Origin: Bdellovibrio bacteriovorus str. Tiberius
GTDB lineage: Bacteria; Bdellovibrionota; Bdellovibrionia; Bdellovibrionales; Bdellovibrionaceae
Length of the DNA: 64,000 nucleotides
NCBI RefSeq assembly: GCF_000317895.1
Contig: NC_019567.1
Location: 2,170,001 to 2,234,000, forward strand
Direction of reading: 5' to 3'
Notes under the pieces: generated by a model
What the model saw: the letters and a program-made list of their open reading frames with translations, nothing else
What the model was told of the DNA's origin: nothing
The model's database searches: none
Position numbers and translations under genes: made by a program
In this document: positions 8,494 to 18,182 of the stretch, in pieces
How the letters are laid out: each line of letters starts with the position of its first letter
Numbering within the stretch: position 1 is the stretch's first letter

Positions 8494-10905
8494 TTGGTGC
8501 TTCGAAGCTGGATCGTCTTGATTTCATTTTTACTGGTGACAGTGATGTCATCTTCTTTTGCCCTGGGTGCAGAACCCATGGCGAAGATCCATGATATGTT
8601 GATCAATGCCGACAGCATGTACCGCGATACTGAAAAAGAGGTCGTGGAGCTGGAAGGCAATATCCAGATCGTCTACAAAGGCCAGCACATCAAAGCCGAC
8701 AAAGCCATCACCTCGCTACGTTCCCGTCAGGTGGAACTGTACGGCAACGTCGAAATTATGGACGCCAAAAACACCATCGTGGGCGATCAGGTGTTCCTGG
8801 ATTATGAAAACAACACCGGCATGATCTATAATGGATCGGTGCAATCCGGTCCAATCATGTTCTCGGGCGACGTTTTGCAAAAAACCGGCGAATCCGAATT
8901 CGTGGTGAGTTCTGCTGATTACACCGCCTGCACCAACTGCCCGGCTTCCTGGAGTTTCTCAGGCACCACGGTGCGCGCCGAACTGGGCGGCTATGCTTAT
9001 ATCAAGAATGCCGTTCTGCGCTTTGGCCATGTGCCGGTTTTCTGGATGCCATATCTGATTGTCCCGCTTAAAAGTGACCGTCAGTCAGGCCTGCTGACTC
9101 CGACCTTTGAAGTTTCTGACAAGGGGGGCTTTGCGATCTCCCAACCGTACTTCTGGGCGATTTCCCGCAGCACCGATGCAACGTTTGAAGTAAAAGACTA
9201 CGCCAAGCGGGGCCTTAAGGGTTTGGTCGAATATCGCTACATGCTGAATGATACATCCAGCGGAACGATGAATTTCGGAACCATCTTTGACCAGGCGTTC
9301 GCACAAGATGACCGCTTGAATTTATACCGCCCGGCCAGCGAAAAAGGCGACCCTTTAGAGCGCTGGTTCCTGCGTTATGATCATTACTATGACATGCCGG
9401 ATGGCATCGTTCACCGCGCCCAGTTGAATCTGGCCAGCGATCTGCAATATCCCAAGGACTTCCCGACCGAGACACTGAATCACGGTGACTCGGCGATGGA
9501 AAACCGCATGTCCTTCACCAAAAACACTCTGGATCAGCACTACAGTGTCGATTCATCGTACTATGTGAACATGCTGCACGGAAATCCACAGGAAGGAAAT
9601 GAAGACGCCGTTCACCGCATTCCTGAACTGCGCTTCTCGCAAACCCAGGAAAATATTGGCGAGACCAATTTCATTTACTCATTGAATTTGACCTATGTGA
9701 ATTTCACCCGCGCCGGTCAGGCCTATGACGACATGACCGAACAAACCATCAACGGGAACAAAATCCGCTTCCCAACCAACACATGCAACGACCCGCGCTG
9801 GGAAGACAACCCCAACTGCCGTCGCGTGTATGATGGGTCCTACAATCCAGGCCTGGATCAGATCCGCACCGGTCAGCGTCTGGATTTCATGCCGGCCCTT
9901 TATTACCCGATCAAATTCGGCGACGGTCTGGATGTGATTCCGGCGGTCAGCTATCGCGAAACCCACTACGGCTTCAACATCGACGAAGACCAGTATCTGT
10001 CCCGCCGCTACATCCGTACCGAAATCGGCGCGCGCACAAATTTGAGCCGCATCTATGGCGACACGGTAAATTCAAAAGCCACTCGCTATAAACACGAGAT
10101 CATCCCGGAAGTGATCTACACCCGCCTGCCGTGGGTGTCCCAGGATGACAATCCGTTCTTCGGCACTGGTTCAATTTCAGATGCGCCGTACACGGCCCGT
10201 GACAGCATCACGGATCTGGACATCGCCAGCGACTATGGCGTGCAGTTTGACTATTATGACCGCGTCTATGACCGAAACCTGGTGACGCTGGCTTTGACGA
10301 ACAAGATCACGGAAAAACGCTGGATTGGTGACCGTCCTGAATACCGCCAGGTCGGTTATCTGAAACTTGCGCAGTCTTATGACGGCACCCAGGAAAACAA
10401 AGTCGGCGTGAAAGAACCTTGGTCAGATCTGACCGCCACTTTGGATGTGCGTCTGGATCGTTTCCAGACTTATTCCATCTTCAACTATTTCCCTTATCAG
10501 AACGTGACCAACGCGTCTTCGCGTGTGCGGTTGTTAAATGATATGGGTCAGTTCTTCCAGGTGCAGCTGACTCGTCAATACAAGGTCACTCCGGGGCAAT
10601 CCGCGAACACCAGCGATCGCCAGGAAGATTACACGTTCTCGGCGGGCTTCACTTCCAGATTCATCAACTTGATGGGTAAGTTTGTATATGACGCCAACTG
10701 GGCGGAATCAACGACTCGCGATCAGGTGAAATCCTGGGCGTACATTGCGCAATTCAAACCGCCGGGCGATTGTATGATGATCACCTTCATTCACGATCAG
10801 GTGACCGGTGGGGATACCAACTTTAAATTGAATTTCGAATTCACATTCGATGGAAATCCAAAACCGGCCTTGCCACCAGAAGCTTTGGATTCATACGGAT
10901 TCTAA
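8494..10905 (+). CDS. lptD: LPS-assembly outer-membrane protein LptD
   Basis: At 803 residues it has LptD length and layout: a signal peptide (cleaved after ALGA), an OstA/LptA-like beta-jellyroll domain (about 30-130; repeats of L-x-G-N-I and Q-V-E-L-Y-G-N-V), then a large barrel rich in Tyr and Asp with alternating strands. It inserts lipopolysaccharide into the outer leaflet as the end of the Lpt bridge. The cysteine pair C-T-N-C near residue 150 may help the fold. The start is TTG at 8494 or GTG at 8497; neither has a strong ribosome binding site. Its stop overlaps the stop of the next, convergent gene. Confidence 0.9.
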   Translation: MVLRSWIVLISFLLVTVMSSSFALGAEPMAKIHDMLINADSMYRDTEKEVVELEGNIQIVYKGQHIKADKAITSLRSRQVELYGNVEIMDAKNTIVGDQVFLDYENNTGMIYNGSVQSGPIMFSGDVLQKTGESEFVVSSADYTACTNCPASWSFSGTTVRAELGGYAYIKNAVLRFGHVPVFWMPYLIVPLKSDRQSGLLTPTFEVSDKGGFAISQPYFWAISRSTDATFEVKDYAKRGLKGLVEYRYMLNDTSSGTMNFGTIFDQAFAQDDRLNLYRPASEKGDPLERWFLRYDHYYDMPDGIVHRAQLNLASDLQYPKDFPTETLNHGDSAMENRMSFTKNTLDQHYSVDSSYYVNMLHGNPQEGNEDAVHRIPELRFSQTQENIGETNFIYSLNLTYVNFTRAGQAYDDMTEQTINGNKIRFPTNTCNDPRWEDNPNCRRVYDGSYNPGLDQIRTGQRLDFMPALYYPIKFGDGLDVIPAVSYRETHYGFNIDEDQYLSRRYIRTEIGARTNLSRIYGDTVNSKATRYKHEIIPEVIYTRLPWVSQDDNPFFGTGSISDAPYTARDSITDLDIASDYGVQFDYYDRVYDRNLVTLALTNKITEKRWIGDRPEYRQVGYLKLAQSYDGTQENKVGVKEPWSDLTATLDVRLDRFQTYSIFNYFPYQNVTNASSRVRLLNDMGQFFQVQLTRQYKVTPGQSANTSDRQEDYTFSAGFTSRFINLMGKFVYDANWAESTTRDQVKSWAYIAQFKPPGDCMMITFIHDQVTGGDTNFKLNFEFTFDGNPKPALPPEALDSYGF

Positions 10906-11240
10906 AAACTCAAAACCGTGGCGAACACTTCAGCTCCATCAATCTGACCTTTTTCGAAAGTCGGCGCGATGGCAAAATCCGGCTGCTGAGACAGCTCCGG
11001 TTGTTTGTTCATGGAATAAACCCCATAAGCGATTCCCGCATACAAACCCAATGAAGCCCCGCGGGCCACGTTGTTCCAGCTTTGACTGGGTTTGTCTTCC
11101 ACCGCCAGACTGACCACGCCGACTGCCGCCCCACCCAACGTTCCCCACGCACAGCTGGTCAGAAAGCGCTTCAGGCTTTGCGCCTGGACGGATTGAGTTA
11201 GAAGCAGAACCAGAATCAAAAGTGGCAGGATTTTTTTCAT
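10902..11240 (-). CDS. Small exported protein with glycine-zipper-like segment
   Basis: The product has 112 residues with a signal peptide ending around VQAQ. Gly/Ala-rich hydrophobic stretches follow (AWGTLGGAAVGVVSLAV and GASLGLYAGIAYGVY), giving a glycine-zipper-like look common in small outer-membrane-associated proteins. The ATG chosen is preceded by AGGGG with a 10-base gap; an in-frame start 12 codons earlier would lack a signal-peptide-like N-terminus. Function unknown. It lies directly after yraN on the same strand. Confidence 0.65.
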   Translation of the reverse strand: MKKILPLLILVLLLTQSVQAQSLKRFLTSCAWGTLGGAAVGVVSLAVEDKPSQSWNNVARGASLGLYAGIAYGVYSMNKQPELSQQPDFAIAPTFEKGQIDGAEVFATVLSF

Positions 11241-11272
11241 AAGACATTGTCCCCTGAAAGCGGGGTTTTCAG

Positions 11273-11740
11273 TCAATCACTGATGTCTTCAAAGACCGTG
11301 ATCTCACCGTCTTTCGTGACAAAGGCCCAGTGAATTTCAACCAGCACATCCCAGCGCGCCGCCAGAAACAGCATCGCCCGCACCAAACGGGCTTTTTGCT
11401 TTTTAGTGATTCGAAAGGGCTGAAAGTCAGACAGGTTGGTGGTTTTAACCTCCACCATCAATAACGTCTGCCCGGAGGTTTTGAACAGCAAATCCACTTC
11501 AGCAAAGGGGGTTTTCACTCGCTGTCCCAGCAAGTGAAAAAGTTTACGCTGATAGTATTCGATAACCAGAGACTCGGACTGCAGTCCCCGTTCATGCGCC
11601 CAATAGACTGAGCGCTCAGAATTATTACACGTATTCTTTGACGCCCGCGAAGGATCTGCGGTGAGCGATGCACGGCCCGTGGTCGACGATGCTTTGTTTG
11701 TGAACCGGCGTGGAGTAGCCTTTGTGAATTTCGAATCCAT
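11273..11740 (-). CDS. yraN: YraN-family (UPF0102) putative endonuclease
   Basis: Residues about 45-150 match YraN: W-A-H-E-R-G near the start of the domain, E-V-D-L-L-F, then VEVKTT, which together supply the Asp and E-x-K of a PD-(D/E)xK-like nuclease fold. The family commonly sits next to rnhB, as here. Between the rnhB stop and the conserved domain I find no ATG, GTG or TTG in frame, so the earliest usable start is an ATG inside rnhB, giving a 116-base overlap and a 40-residue extension of low complexity. A non-standard start or a misplaced rnhB end is possible. Confidence 0.7.
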   Translation of the reverse strand: MDSKFTKATPRRFTNKASSTTGRASLTADPSRASKNTCNNSERSVYWAHERGLQSESLVIEYYQRKLFHLLGQRVKTPFAEVDLLFKTSGQTLLMVEVKTTNLSDFQPFRITKKQKARLVRAMLFLAARWDVLVEIHWAFVTKDGEITVFEDISD

Positions 11741-12242
11741 AGTGCGGGTACTTCACTCCCAGATCTTTCATCAGACGATCACGGGTCACTTTCGCAACAA
11801 TGGAGGCCGCCGAAATCGGAGCCACTCGCAAGTCACCTTTTACAATGGTGCTTTGTTCGAAGCCTTTTAGATTCGGAATCTTTTTGTTGCCGTCCACCAG
11901 AACATGACCGCTCTTCACTCCCAATTTTTCCACCGCACGTTTCATCGCAAGCAGTGAAGCATTAAGAATGTTGATTTCGTCGATTTCTTCAACGGAAGCA
12001 GAACCGATACCAACTATGTGTTCTTTTAAAATAAGATCCGCCAGTTCTTCGCGGCGTTTTTCGGACAGAAGCTTGGAGTCAGTCACAAGGTCATTCAAAG
12101 CATCGGACTTGAAAATCACCGCCGCCGCATAAACGGGACCCGCTAAACAGCCACGACCCACTTCATCCACGCCAATGATCGGAGTGGGCGAAAAATCACG
12201 CCATTCAATTTTCGGGAATTCGACTTTTTCTTTTTTAGCCAT
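11625..12242 (-). CDS. rnhB: Ribonuclease HII
   Basis: The 205-residue enzyme has all RNase HII hallmarks: [14 protein letters not shown] (catalytic Asp and Glu), D-S-K-x-L near residue 60, LVDGNK with the third acidic residue, and [12 protein letters not shown] with the fourth. It nicks RNA-DNA hybrids and removes single ribonucleotides from DNA. It is downstream of rplS but separated by a terminator and about 170 bases, so it probably has its own promoter. YraN overlaps its 3' end. Confidence 0.95.
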   Translation of the reverse strand: MAKKEKVEFPKIEWRDFSPTPIIGVDEVGRGCLAGPVYAAAVIFKSDALNDLVTDSKLLSEKRREELADLILKEHIVGIGSASVEEIDEINILNASLLAMKRAVEKLGVKSGHVLVDGNKKIPNLKGFEQSTIVKGDLRVAPISAASIVAKVTRDRLMKDLGVKYPHYGFEIHKGYSTPVHKQSIVDHGPCIAHRRSFAGVKEYV

Positions 12243-12342
12243 GCAGAGTGCCTCGATGTAAGGCTTGCGATACTACAAATAAGCGGGCCCGCGGGTCACG
12301 CTGAATGTGACTGCGTCGACGACAATGTTCCTGACAGACGTC

Positions 12343-12384
12343 AGAAAAAACAAAAGACCCGGAATCGTAAAATCCCAGGTCTTT
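12343..12384 (-). terminator. Intrinsic terminator after rplS
   Basis: On the minus strand the arms AAAGACCTGG and CCGGGTCTTT (one U-G pair) close a 12-base loop and are followed by TGTTTTTT. It ends the ribosomal and RNA-processing operon. Confidence 0.85.
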
Positions 12385-12413
12385 GCATAAAAGCTGTATT
12401 TAGTTTTAAAAAA

Positions 12414-12785
12414 CTAGTCTGCTTTAGCGGAAACCAGCTCAGATTCAATCTTAGCTGCTTTACCTTTAAGAGCGCGAAGGTAGTAAAGTTTAGAACGACG
12501 TACTTTACCTACGTTTACGATCTCAACTTTATCCAAAGCTGGAGATGCGAACGGGAAAGTTCTTTCCACGCCAACACCAGCGGACATTTTACGAACTGTG
12601 AAAGACTTCGCTGCACCAGATCCTTGGATCTTAGTTACGATACCTTTGTAAAGCTGAACACGCTCTTTCTCACCCTCTTTTACTTTAACGAATACGTTAA
12701 CAGTATCACCAGAGTTGAAGGACTGGATATTTTTGTTAGCAGCTTTAACACTAACGCGACGAACGATGTTTGTTTCTTTAGCCAT
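12414..12785 (-). CDS. rplS: 50S ribosomal protein L19
   Basis: The 123-residue protein shows typical L19 features: F-N-S-G-D-T-V-N-V-F-V-K-V-x-E-G-E-K-E-R near residue 25, R-K-M-S-A-G-V-G-V-E-R-T-F-P near residue 65, and KVRRSKLYYLR. L19 sits at the 30S-50S interface. It is the last gene of the ffh-rpsP-khpA-rimM-trmD-methyltransferase operon and is followed by a terminator. Confidence 0.97.
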   Translation of the reverse strand: MAKETNIVRRVSVKAANKNIQSFNSGDTVNVFVKVKEGEKERVQLYKGIVTKIQGSGAAKSFTVRKMSAGVGVERTFPFASPALDKVEIVNVGKVRRSKLYYLRALKGKAAKIESELVSAKAD

Positions 12786-12835
12786 TGCTTAAAATCCTTA
12801 TAGCAGTCAATTTTCACAAAAAGTAAAACAAGGGT

Positions 12836-13420
12836 CTACCATGGACCCATGACACGGTCAAGACAGATACTTACGGCAGATCTTACTGAAAGATGCCGAT
12901 AATCTTTGGGGGGAGCACCCCTAATGCTCTCCAGAACCCCTGACGAGGATCTGATGAGGTCTTCCGTCAAACCGAAGCCTGTTCCAAATAGCATAAAAAC
13001 TGGCTTTTTGGCCACATGCATTTCATTACGCAGCTCGGCAAACGAGTACTTATGCTTCGCCCACTCCGTACGGGCGGTTGTAGCGATCGTCAAGGCCTCT
13101 GGGACATTCCAGTCCTCAAATGCCTTTTCGACGCTCGCAACGGCCTTTACGTTCCCCAGGGCGGTCTTTCTCATGGGGTTGAACTTGGAGCCCTGGCCGG
13201 TACGCCAGTGATCCAGCACGCGATCCACAAACATCAGCTGCTCTTGCATGGGATGGATGATGTAATATTTTTCCACCCCGAAGACGGTCGCCGCGCGGGC
13301 GATGTCATGAATATCAAAATTGGTCACGTTGGTGGCCACTGTTTTCTGCATGCGATCTCGCACCGGATAGTGGACCAGCCCAATCGCCAGACGGGGCACG
13401 TAAGGTGTTTCTTCAGCCAT
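12836..13420 (-). CDS. SPOUT-class RNA methyltransferase (PF09936-like)
   Basis: The 194-residue protein matches the small SAM-dependent methyltransferase family often found beside trmD (Methyltrn_RNA_4): [11 protein letters not shown] near the start, the SAM-binding knot segment L-F-G-T-G-F-G-L-T near residue 140, and [13 protein letters not shown] at the end. The RNA target is not known to me. I chose the second Met because GAGGA precedes it by eight bases; it overlaps the trmD stop by eight bases. Its place between trmD and rplS supports a role in tRNA or rRNA modification. Confidence 0.8.
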   Translation of the reverse strand: MAEETPYVPRLAIGLVHYPVRDRMQKTVATNVTNFDIHDIARAATVFGVEKYYIIHPMQEQLMFVDRVLDHWRTGQGSKFNPMRKTALGNVKAVASVEKAFEDWNVPEALTIATTARTEWAKHKYSFAELRNEMHVAKKPVFMLFGTGFGLTEDLIRSSSGVLESIRGAPPKDYRHLSVRSAVSICLDRVMGPW

Positions 13421-14240
13421 TGAAGCTTTCCTCATTCAGGTCCTCAAGACCCAAAACTTCGCGATCCTGAGGGGATAGTTGCTGCCAGAACTTAAAGAGC
13501 TCCTTCAGGGGCTCTGCCGTTTTTTTCTTTTTCAATGCGCGGTACTTTTCACGCTCTTCCGCCAGATAGATGATGAACAGATCCGGGCGTTTCTTTAAGG
13601 TCACCAACGCCGAAACTTTCTCTTTCCAGTCGGCGATCAACTTGTGATTGCCACCCAAAAGAACTTCGGGAACATCCTGCCCTAAATACTGGCGAGGACG
13701 AGTGAAATTGGGATGCTCCAGAAGACCTTCTGAAAAACTGTCCTTGTCCGCTGAATCCACATGCCCCAGCACACCGGGAATGAAACGCGAAAGTGCATCG
13801 ATCACCACCAGCGCCCCCAGCTCGCCGCCGGAAAGCACATAATCCCCTACAGAGATTTCTTCATCCACATAGCTGTTGATGATTCGCTGATCGATCCCGC
13901 CATAACGGCCACAGACCAAAACCAGATGTTCTGCCTGGGATAATTCACGGGCCTTGTCATCCGTGAGCACCGAGCCTTGCGGCGACAGATAGATGATCTT
14001 GGAATTCTTATGTTGCACTTTTTGAAGGGATTTTTCGAGAGTCTCGGACAGCATGATCATGCCGTCACCACCGCCAAAGGGACGATCGTCGACCGTGCGG
14101 TGTTTGTCGGTGGCAAATTCGCGCGGAGTGTGCGCCTGCACCGACAAAAGATCACCCTTTAATGCCTGCCCCAGGACGCCGTGAGACACCGCGCCCTGGA
14201 TCATCTCAGGGAAAAGAGTGATCACATCGATTTTAAGCAT
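13413..14240 (-). CDS. trmD: tRNA (guanine-N1-)-methyltransferase TrmD
   Basis: TrmD makes m1G37 in tRNAs and prevents frameshifting. Seen here: ITLFPEM at the start, [11 protein letters not shown], the knot motif [11 protein letters not shown] and [10 protein letters not shown]. At 275 residues it is about 25 longer than many TrmD proteins, with a lysine-rich then acidic C-terminal tail. It overlaps rimM upstream and the second methyltransferase downstream by eight bases each, a sign of tight coupling. Confidence 0.96.
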   Translation of the reverse strand: MLKIDVITLFPEMIQGAVSHGVLGQALKGDLLSVQAHTPREFATDKHRTVDDRPFGGGDGMIMLSETLEKSLQKVQHKNSKIIYLSPQGSVLTDDKARELSQAEHLVLVCGRYGGIDQRIINSYVDEEISVGDYVLSGGELGALVVIDALSRFIPGVLGHVDSADKDSFSEGLLEHPNFTRPRQYLGQDVPEVLLGGNHKLIADWKEKVSALVTLKKRPDLFIIYLAEEREKYRALKKKKTAEPLKELFKFWQQLSPQDREVLGLEDLNEESFNG

Positions 14241-14751
14241 TTTCGATATCGAAAAGCCCTTCAGGCAAATCCATCACGACAGCCTGATGTTTGAAGTCGA
14301 TTTTTTTGATGAAAGCATCAACGAACGGAACTTCCGCTGTTTTACCGTCAACAGTTTCAACCACCAGCAAATCCTGAACACCGTTAGAGGAAAAACCAAC
14401 GATTTCGCCCAATACGGTTTGTTCTGGATTCTTCAACTTGAAGTTTTTAATCTCAGACAGGAAGATGGTTTCACCCGGCTTGGACACCATCAGGTCTTCC
14501 TCGATGAAGAATTCCATGTGCTCCAGACCTTCGGCAGCGGTGCGATCAGCCACTTCAGCAGCTTTTACGATCAGACCTTTTTTGAAAGGCTTGGTGCGCT
14601 CAACAGTGAAAGTTTTGATTTCATCTGAGTCTTTGGCTTTAAGGCCAAAGGTTTTCATGCGTTTTGCCCAGGCAATTTCACCAGAGAAGACCAAAACATA
14701 AAGGTCTCCTTTAAGGCCGTGAGCTTCGCGAATTTTTCCTACCAATTTCAT
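14233..14751 (-). CDS. rimM: Ribosome maturation factor RimM
   Basis: The 172-residue protein has the RimM N-terminal start [16 protein letters not shown] and a C-terminal PRC barrel ([23 protein letters not shown]). RimM helps 16S 3'-domain maturation around S19. The chosen ATG has GGAG seven bases before it. It sits in the standard rpsP-khpA-rimM-trmD order. Confidence 0.95.
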   Translation of the reverse strand: MKLVGKIREAHGLKGDLYVLVFSGEIAWAKRMKTFGLKAKDSDEIKTFTVERTKPFKKGLIVKAAEVADRTAAEGLEHMEFFIEEDLMVSKPGETIFLSEIKNFKLKNPEQTVLGEIVGFSSNGVQDLLVVETVDGKTAEVPFVDAFIKKIDFKHQAVVMDLPEGLFDIENA

Positions 14752-14861
14752 TTTACGACTCCAGTGAGACGGCACTTAAGTCCGCCAGCACAAATAAGAA
14801 AGGGGTCACCTATTTGGTAACCCCTTCCATGAGAATTAACTCTAAATTTACTTAAACCAAA

Positions 14862-15101
14862 CTATTCAACGATATCCAGGTGATAACGTTTGTTAAGCTT
14901 AGTACCCGCAGCGCGGATGATAGTTCTCATCGCAGCAGCGGTTTTACCTTGCTTACCAATTACTTTCCCAAGGTCTTCTTTATCGACCTTCAAAGCAAGA
15001 AGTGTGGTTTGCTGACCAGGGATTTCATCAACTTCGACATTTTCAGGTTTGTCCACAAGGGACTTCGCCATGAACTCAACGAGGTCTTTCAAGCTATCCA
15101 T
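14862..15101 (-). CDS. khpA: KH-domain RNA-binding protein KhpA
   Basis: The 79-residue single KH domain carries the GxxG loop as G-K-Q-G within DLGKVIGKQGKTAAAMR. KhpA (YlqC) proteins bind many RNAs and act with KhpB in cell-envelope control in other bacteria. Location between rpsP and rimM is typical. The second of two in-frame ATGs was chosen because GGGGGT lies just upstream of it. Confidence 0.93.
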   Translation of the reverse strand: MDSLKDLVEFMAKSLVDKPENVEVDEIPGQQTTLLALKVDKEDLGKVIGKQGKTAAAMRTIIRAAGTKLNKRYHLDIVE

Positions 15102-15165
15102 ATTTACCCCCACAGATAGTACCTACCTGATCTAGTTTAGCAAAACCAAGTAGGAAGCCAACAAC

Positions 15166-15414
15166 TTATTTAGCTTGAGCCAATTTGATCACGTGTTTTA
15201 CGCGCTCTGAAGGTTGTGCACCTTTTTTGATCCACTCTTCAACTTTAGCCAGATCAAGCTCAATCTTTTTGTCGTTACCTTTTGGAGATGGAATGTAAGT
15301 TCCAAGAATATCAAGGAATTTACCAGTCACATAACGACGGGAATCCGCTACAGTAACGCGGTATTTAGGTTCATGCTTAGCGCCCATACGAGCCAAACGA
15401 ATTACAACTGCCAT
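15166..15414 (-). CDS. rpsP: 30S ribosomal protein S16
   Basis: The 82-residue protein begins MAVVIRLARMGAKHEPKYRV and includes VADSRRYVTGKFLDILGTY, both diagnostic of S16. It follows ffh by 68 bases and precedes khpA. Confidence 0.97.
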   Translation of the reverse strand: MAVVIRLARMGAKHEPKYRVTVADSRRYVTGKFLDILGTYIPSPKGNDKKIELDLAKVEEWIKKGAQPSERVKHVIKLAQAK

Positions 15415-15482
15415 TTCTAAACCTCATGTATCAAAAACAGTAAGTCCAAGTTTGTACTTGGATCGTGGTTAAATATCAAGCC

Positions 15483-16814
15483 CTAAAATGGAAACTTCAT
15501 TCCGCCCCGGCCCATACCCATTTTCATCATACCGCCCATCATCTTTTTTGCATCCTCAAACTGCTTTATAAGCTTGTTCACGTCCTGAACTTGAGTTCCG
15601 CTCCCCTTCGCGATCCTTTGACGACGCGAAGCGTTTAAAATCTTATGGTTATGACGTTCCTGATAGGTCATGGAGCGAATGATCGCTTCAATCTTTTTCA
15701 TTTCTGCATCCGGAGGGGTCATATTTTTCAGCTGCTTGCTGAGCTCACCCATGCCCGGTAAAAATTTCAAAATACTTTCAAAGCCGCCCATCTTCTTGAG
15801 CTGCTGGATCTGAGTCAGGAAATCCTCCAAAGTGAACTCATTCTTCATGAGTTTCTTCGCGGAATCACGCGCAGACTTTTCATCAATGACTTCCTGGGCT
15901 TTCTCAACCAGAGACAGTACGTCGCCCATGTCCAGGATACGGCCGGCCAGACGGTCCGGGTGGAAGACTTCCAACGCCGTGACTTTTTCACCAATACCCA
16001 GGAATTTAATTGGGATCCCGGTCACTTCACGGATCGACAAGGCCGCACCACCGCGCGCATCCCCGTCCACCTTGGTCAGAACCAGACCTGTCAGATTCAG
16101 GCGTTTGTGGAAGCCTTCAGCCACGTTCACGGACTGCTGACCCAGCATCGCATCGGCCACCAACAGAATCTCCTGTGGCGTCCAGATTTCTTTCAAACGA
16201 CCCAGTTCACCCATCAGATCTTCATCGATCTGCAGGCGTCCTGCCGTATCGACAATGACCACTTCGACCATGTTGTCGCGAGCCCATTGTTTGGCTTTTT
16301 CCAGAATTTCTTCCGGCTTCATGCCCACTTGGGTTGGGAATGTCGGGATGTTGTTCTGCTTACCCAGAACCTGCAACTGGTCGATCGCGGCCGGACGATA
16401 GATGTCGGCTGGAACCAAACCCGGTTTTTTATTCAGTTTCTGGCGGATATAAAGAGACAATTTCGCAGCCGACGTGGTTTTACCCGCCCCCTGCAAACCC
16501 ACCAAAAAGATCACGCTTGGGTTTTCACGAACGTTGATATCAACCGCGCCGCCACCAAGAACGTTCACCAGTTCGTCATGGACGATCTTTACGAACATCT
16601 GGCCGGGATTGACGTTGGTCAGGACGTCCTGACCCAGGGCTTTTTCCTTCACCTTATCGATAAAGGTTTTCACCACTTTGAAGTTCACGTCAGCTTCAAG
16701 AAGACTCAGACGGATTTCCTTGATGACTTCCTCAATATTGGCTTCGCTGATCTTATGCTGACCGCGGACCTTTTTAAGGCTTGTCATGATTTTATCTGAT
16801 AGATTCTCAAACAT
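15483..16814 (-). CDS. ffh: Signal recognition particle protein Ffh
   Basis: Ffh binds 4.5S RNA and signal sequences, targeting membrane proteins. The 443-residue product shows the N domain (MFENLSDKIMTSLKKVRG), the G domain (GLQGAGKTTSAAKL, D-T-A-G-R-L-Q, TKVDGDARGG) and a Met-rich M domain ending M-G-M-G-R-G-G-M. AGGAG precedes the chosen ATG by six bases. It heads the rpsP-rplS operon. Confidence 0.97.
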   Translation of the reverse strand: MFENLSDKIMTSLKKVRGQHKISEANIEEVIKEIRLSLLEADVNFKVVKTFIDKVKEKALGQDVLTNVNPGQMFVKIVHDELVNVLGGGAVDINVRENPSVIFLVGLQGAGKTTSAAKLSLYIRQKLNKKPGLVPADIYRPAAIDQLQVLGKQNNIPTFPTQVGMKPEEILEKAKQWARDNMVEVVIVDTAGRLQIDEDLMGELGRLKEIWTPQEILLVADAMLGQQSVNVAEGFHKRLNLTGLVLTKVDGDARGGAALSIREVTGIPIKFLGIGEKVTALEVFHPDRLAGRILDMGDVLSLVEKAQEVIDEKSARDSAKKLMKNEFTLEDFLTQIQQLKKMGGFESILKFLPGMGELSKQLKNMTPPDAEMKKIEAIIRSMTYQERHNHKILNASRRQRIAKGSGTQVQDVNKLIKQFEDAKKMMGGMMKMGMGRGGMKFPF

Positions 16815-17002
16815 GTGAAACTCCTGAAGGATCATTCTTTATAACAACTCTGCCGGAATGACAAAGAACCACCCCTAACGCAGCGCGCCCCGAGAGCGGT
16901 TCCAAGGCTCACTTCACTTTTGGAATAATATACTCCGGCGGAGCGTCAATCCATTCTTTCTCCACGCTTTGTGTGTATGAGAGTCCGCAAAGGGGCATTT
17001 TT

Positions 17003-17272
17003 ATGAAAAAAATTGTACTTGTTTCTGTATTGGGGACTGCCGCAATCGCAAATGCGCAGACAGGACTAAGAACTACTCACACTACGACAATGGACGGTCT
17101 TCGCGACGCCCGCAAACAGATGGAAGTTCAAACTGAAAATTCCATTCTGGAAAAACTGGAAGCACAACGCATGGAAGACGAGAAAAAACGTTTCCGTGAA
17201 TTTGACTCTTTGAACTTCAGCGTGGTGAACGACGGCACACAAACGTCCGCACCGACGACTTCTTCATTCTAA
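17003..17272 (+). CDS. Small exported protein, unknown
   Basis: The 89-residue product starts with a signal peptide (MKKIVLVSVLGTAAIANAQ). The mature part is short, hydrophilic and helical in the middle (Glu/Lys/Arg-rich, about residues 40-65) with a Ser/Thr-rich tail. There are no cysteines. AAGGGG precedes the chosen ATG. No family is recognised; its partner cannot be guessed from context. Confidence 0.65.
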   Translation: MKKIVLVSVLGTAAIANAQTGLRTTHTTTMDGLRDARKQMEVQTENSILEKLEAQRMEDEKKRFREFDSLNFSVVNDGTQTSAPTTSSF

Positions 17273-17621
17273 AAAACCGGAATTTCGCGGATTTTTTCGA
17301 AACACTTTCTGGGCTTTTTTGCCAAACGATTGTTTCACAAAATCCCGCGACCGCGATCTCGATTTAACTGAAAAATGGGCGTAAAACTTGCGCCCATTTT
17401 TAATTTCTTTTTTGAACCTCTACACGTTTGAAATGGTTTTTTTCTCGGAATTCTGTGGATACACACGGAAAGCCACGGTTTTTTCGTGTCAGTTGCCAAT
17501 TACATTTTTGTATTTAGACCGTTCCACGAATTTCTTACTAGGTTTTGTCGTGCGCTTTTGGAGTGTTTTGCTCCTTTTGCGAAACAAACAATAACCACAC
17601 CAACTTTGGTAAGGAGTTCCG
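17273..17621 (+). other. Intergenic region between two secreted-protein genes
   Basis: About 350 bases with no credible gene. It holds the terminator at 17372-17400 and, after it, an AT-richer stretch that must contain the promoter of the cysteine-rich gene, for which I see no clear -35/-10 pair. The ribosome binding site of that gene is AAGGAG. Confidence 0.6.
17372..17410 (+). terminator. Probable terminator about 100 bases after the small exported protein gene
   Basis: Arms AAAATGGGCG and CGCCCATTTT pair perfectly around a 9-base loop. The T-rich tail is interrupted (TAATTTC, then TTTTTT). Confidence 0.65.
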
Positions 17622-18125
17622 ATGAAAAAGGTTCTATTCACAATGGCCGCACTTTTGGTTTCTGTCAGCGCTCACGCTGTTCACCAGGGCAGTTCCTGGT
17701 CTGAAATCTTCGCGTCCCGCCACGCCGTGGTGACTCACGGTTATCGCTTGGGCGGTATCAAACTGGAAAATGCCTGTATGACCGACACCGAGATTCGTTC
17801 CATCACTCCAACGCGTGAGTGTGCGGAACTGGTGCCTCGCCAGGTGGGCAATCCGAACAGTGAACAAGGTGGTTACACTGAGTGGGTTTGTGCCCGCTAT
17901 GAAACCACAACCCTTGTTGTTGATCGCAGCTATGAGCAACCCGTTTGTGAAGAGTTCACTCCTGCCAACGGCGAACAAACTCCAGAGTGCACACGCTTTG
18001 GCTCTAGAACAGTGACTGTGCCTCGCACTATCGACACGCAAGTGATCATTTCTCGTGGCGAAGCAGACCAGTCCTTCTGGAAGCGCTTCACCTTCCCTAC
18101 TTGTGAAGGCGTATACCCTCACTAA
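17622..18125 (+). CDS. Secreted cysteine-containing protein, unknown
   Basis: The 167-residue product has a signal peptide ending at AHA. The mature part has seven cysteines and many Thr/Val-rich beta strands, so a disulfide-bonded periplasmic or secreted domain is likely, presumably oxidised by the VKOR-DsbA system. No known domain is recognised. AAGGAG lies seven bases before the ATG and a strong terminator follows. Confidence 0.7.
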   Translation: MKKVLFTMAALLVSVSAHAVHQGSSWSEIFASRHAVVTHGYRLGGIKLENACMTDTEIRSITPTRECAELVPRQVGNPNSEQGGYTEWVCARYETTTLVVDRSYEQPVCEEFTPANGEQTPECTRFGSRTVTVPRTIDTQVIISRGEADQSFWKRFTFPTCEGVYPH

Positions 18126-18132
18126 AAAAGCA

Positions 18133-18169
18133 AAGGCCCTGAATTTTCATCAGGGCCTTCCTTTTTTTT
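18133..18169 (+). terminator. Bidirectional terminator between convergent genes
   Basis: Arms AAGGCCCTGA and TCAGGGCCTT (10 pairs, 7-base loop) are followed by CCTTTTTTTT. The other strand has GCTTTTTTAG, so it also serves the large lipoprotein gene. Confidence 0.92.
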
Positions 18170-18182
18170 GCGAATGAATCAC

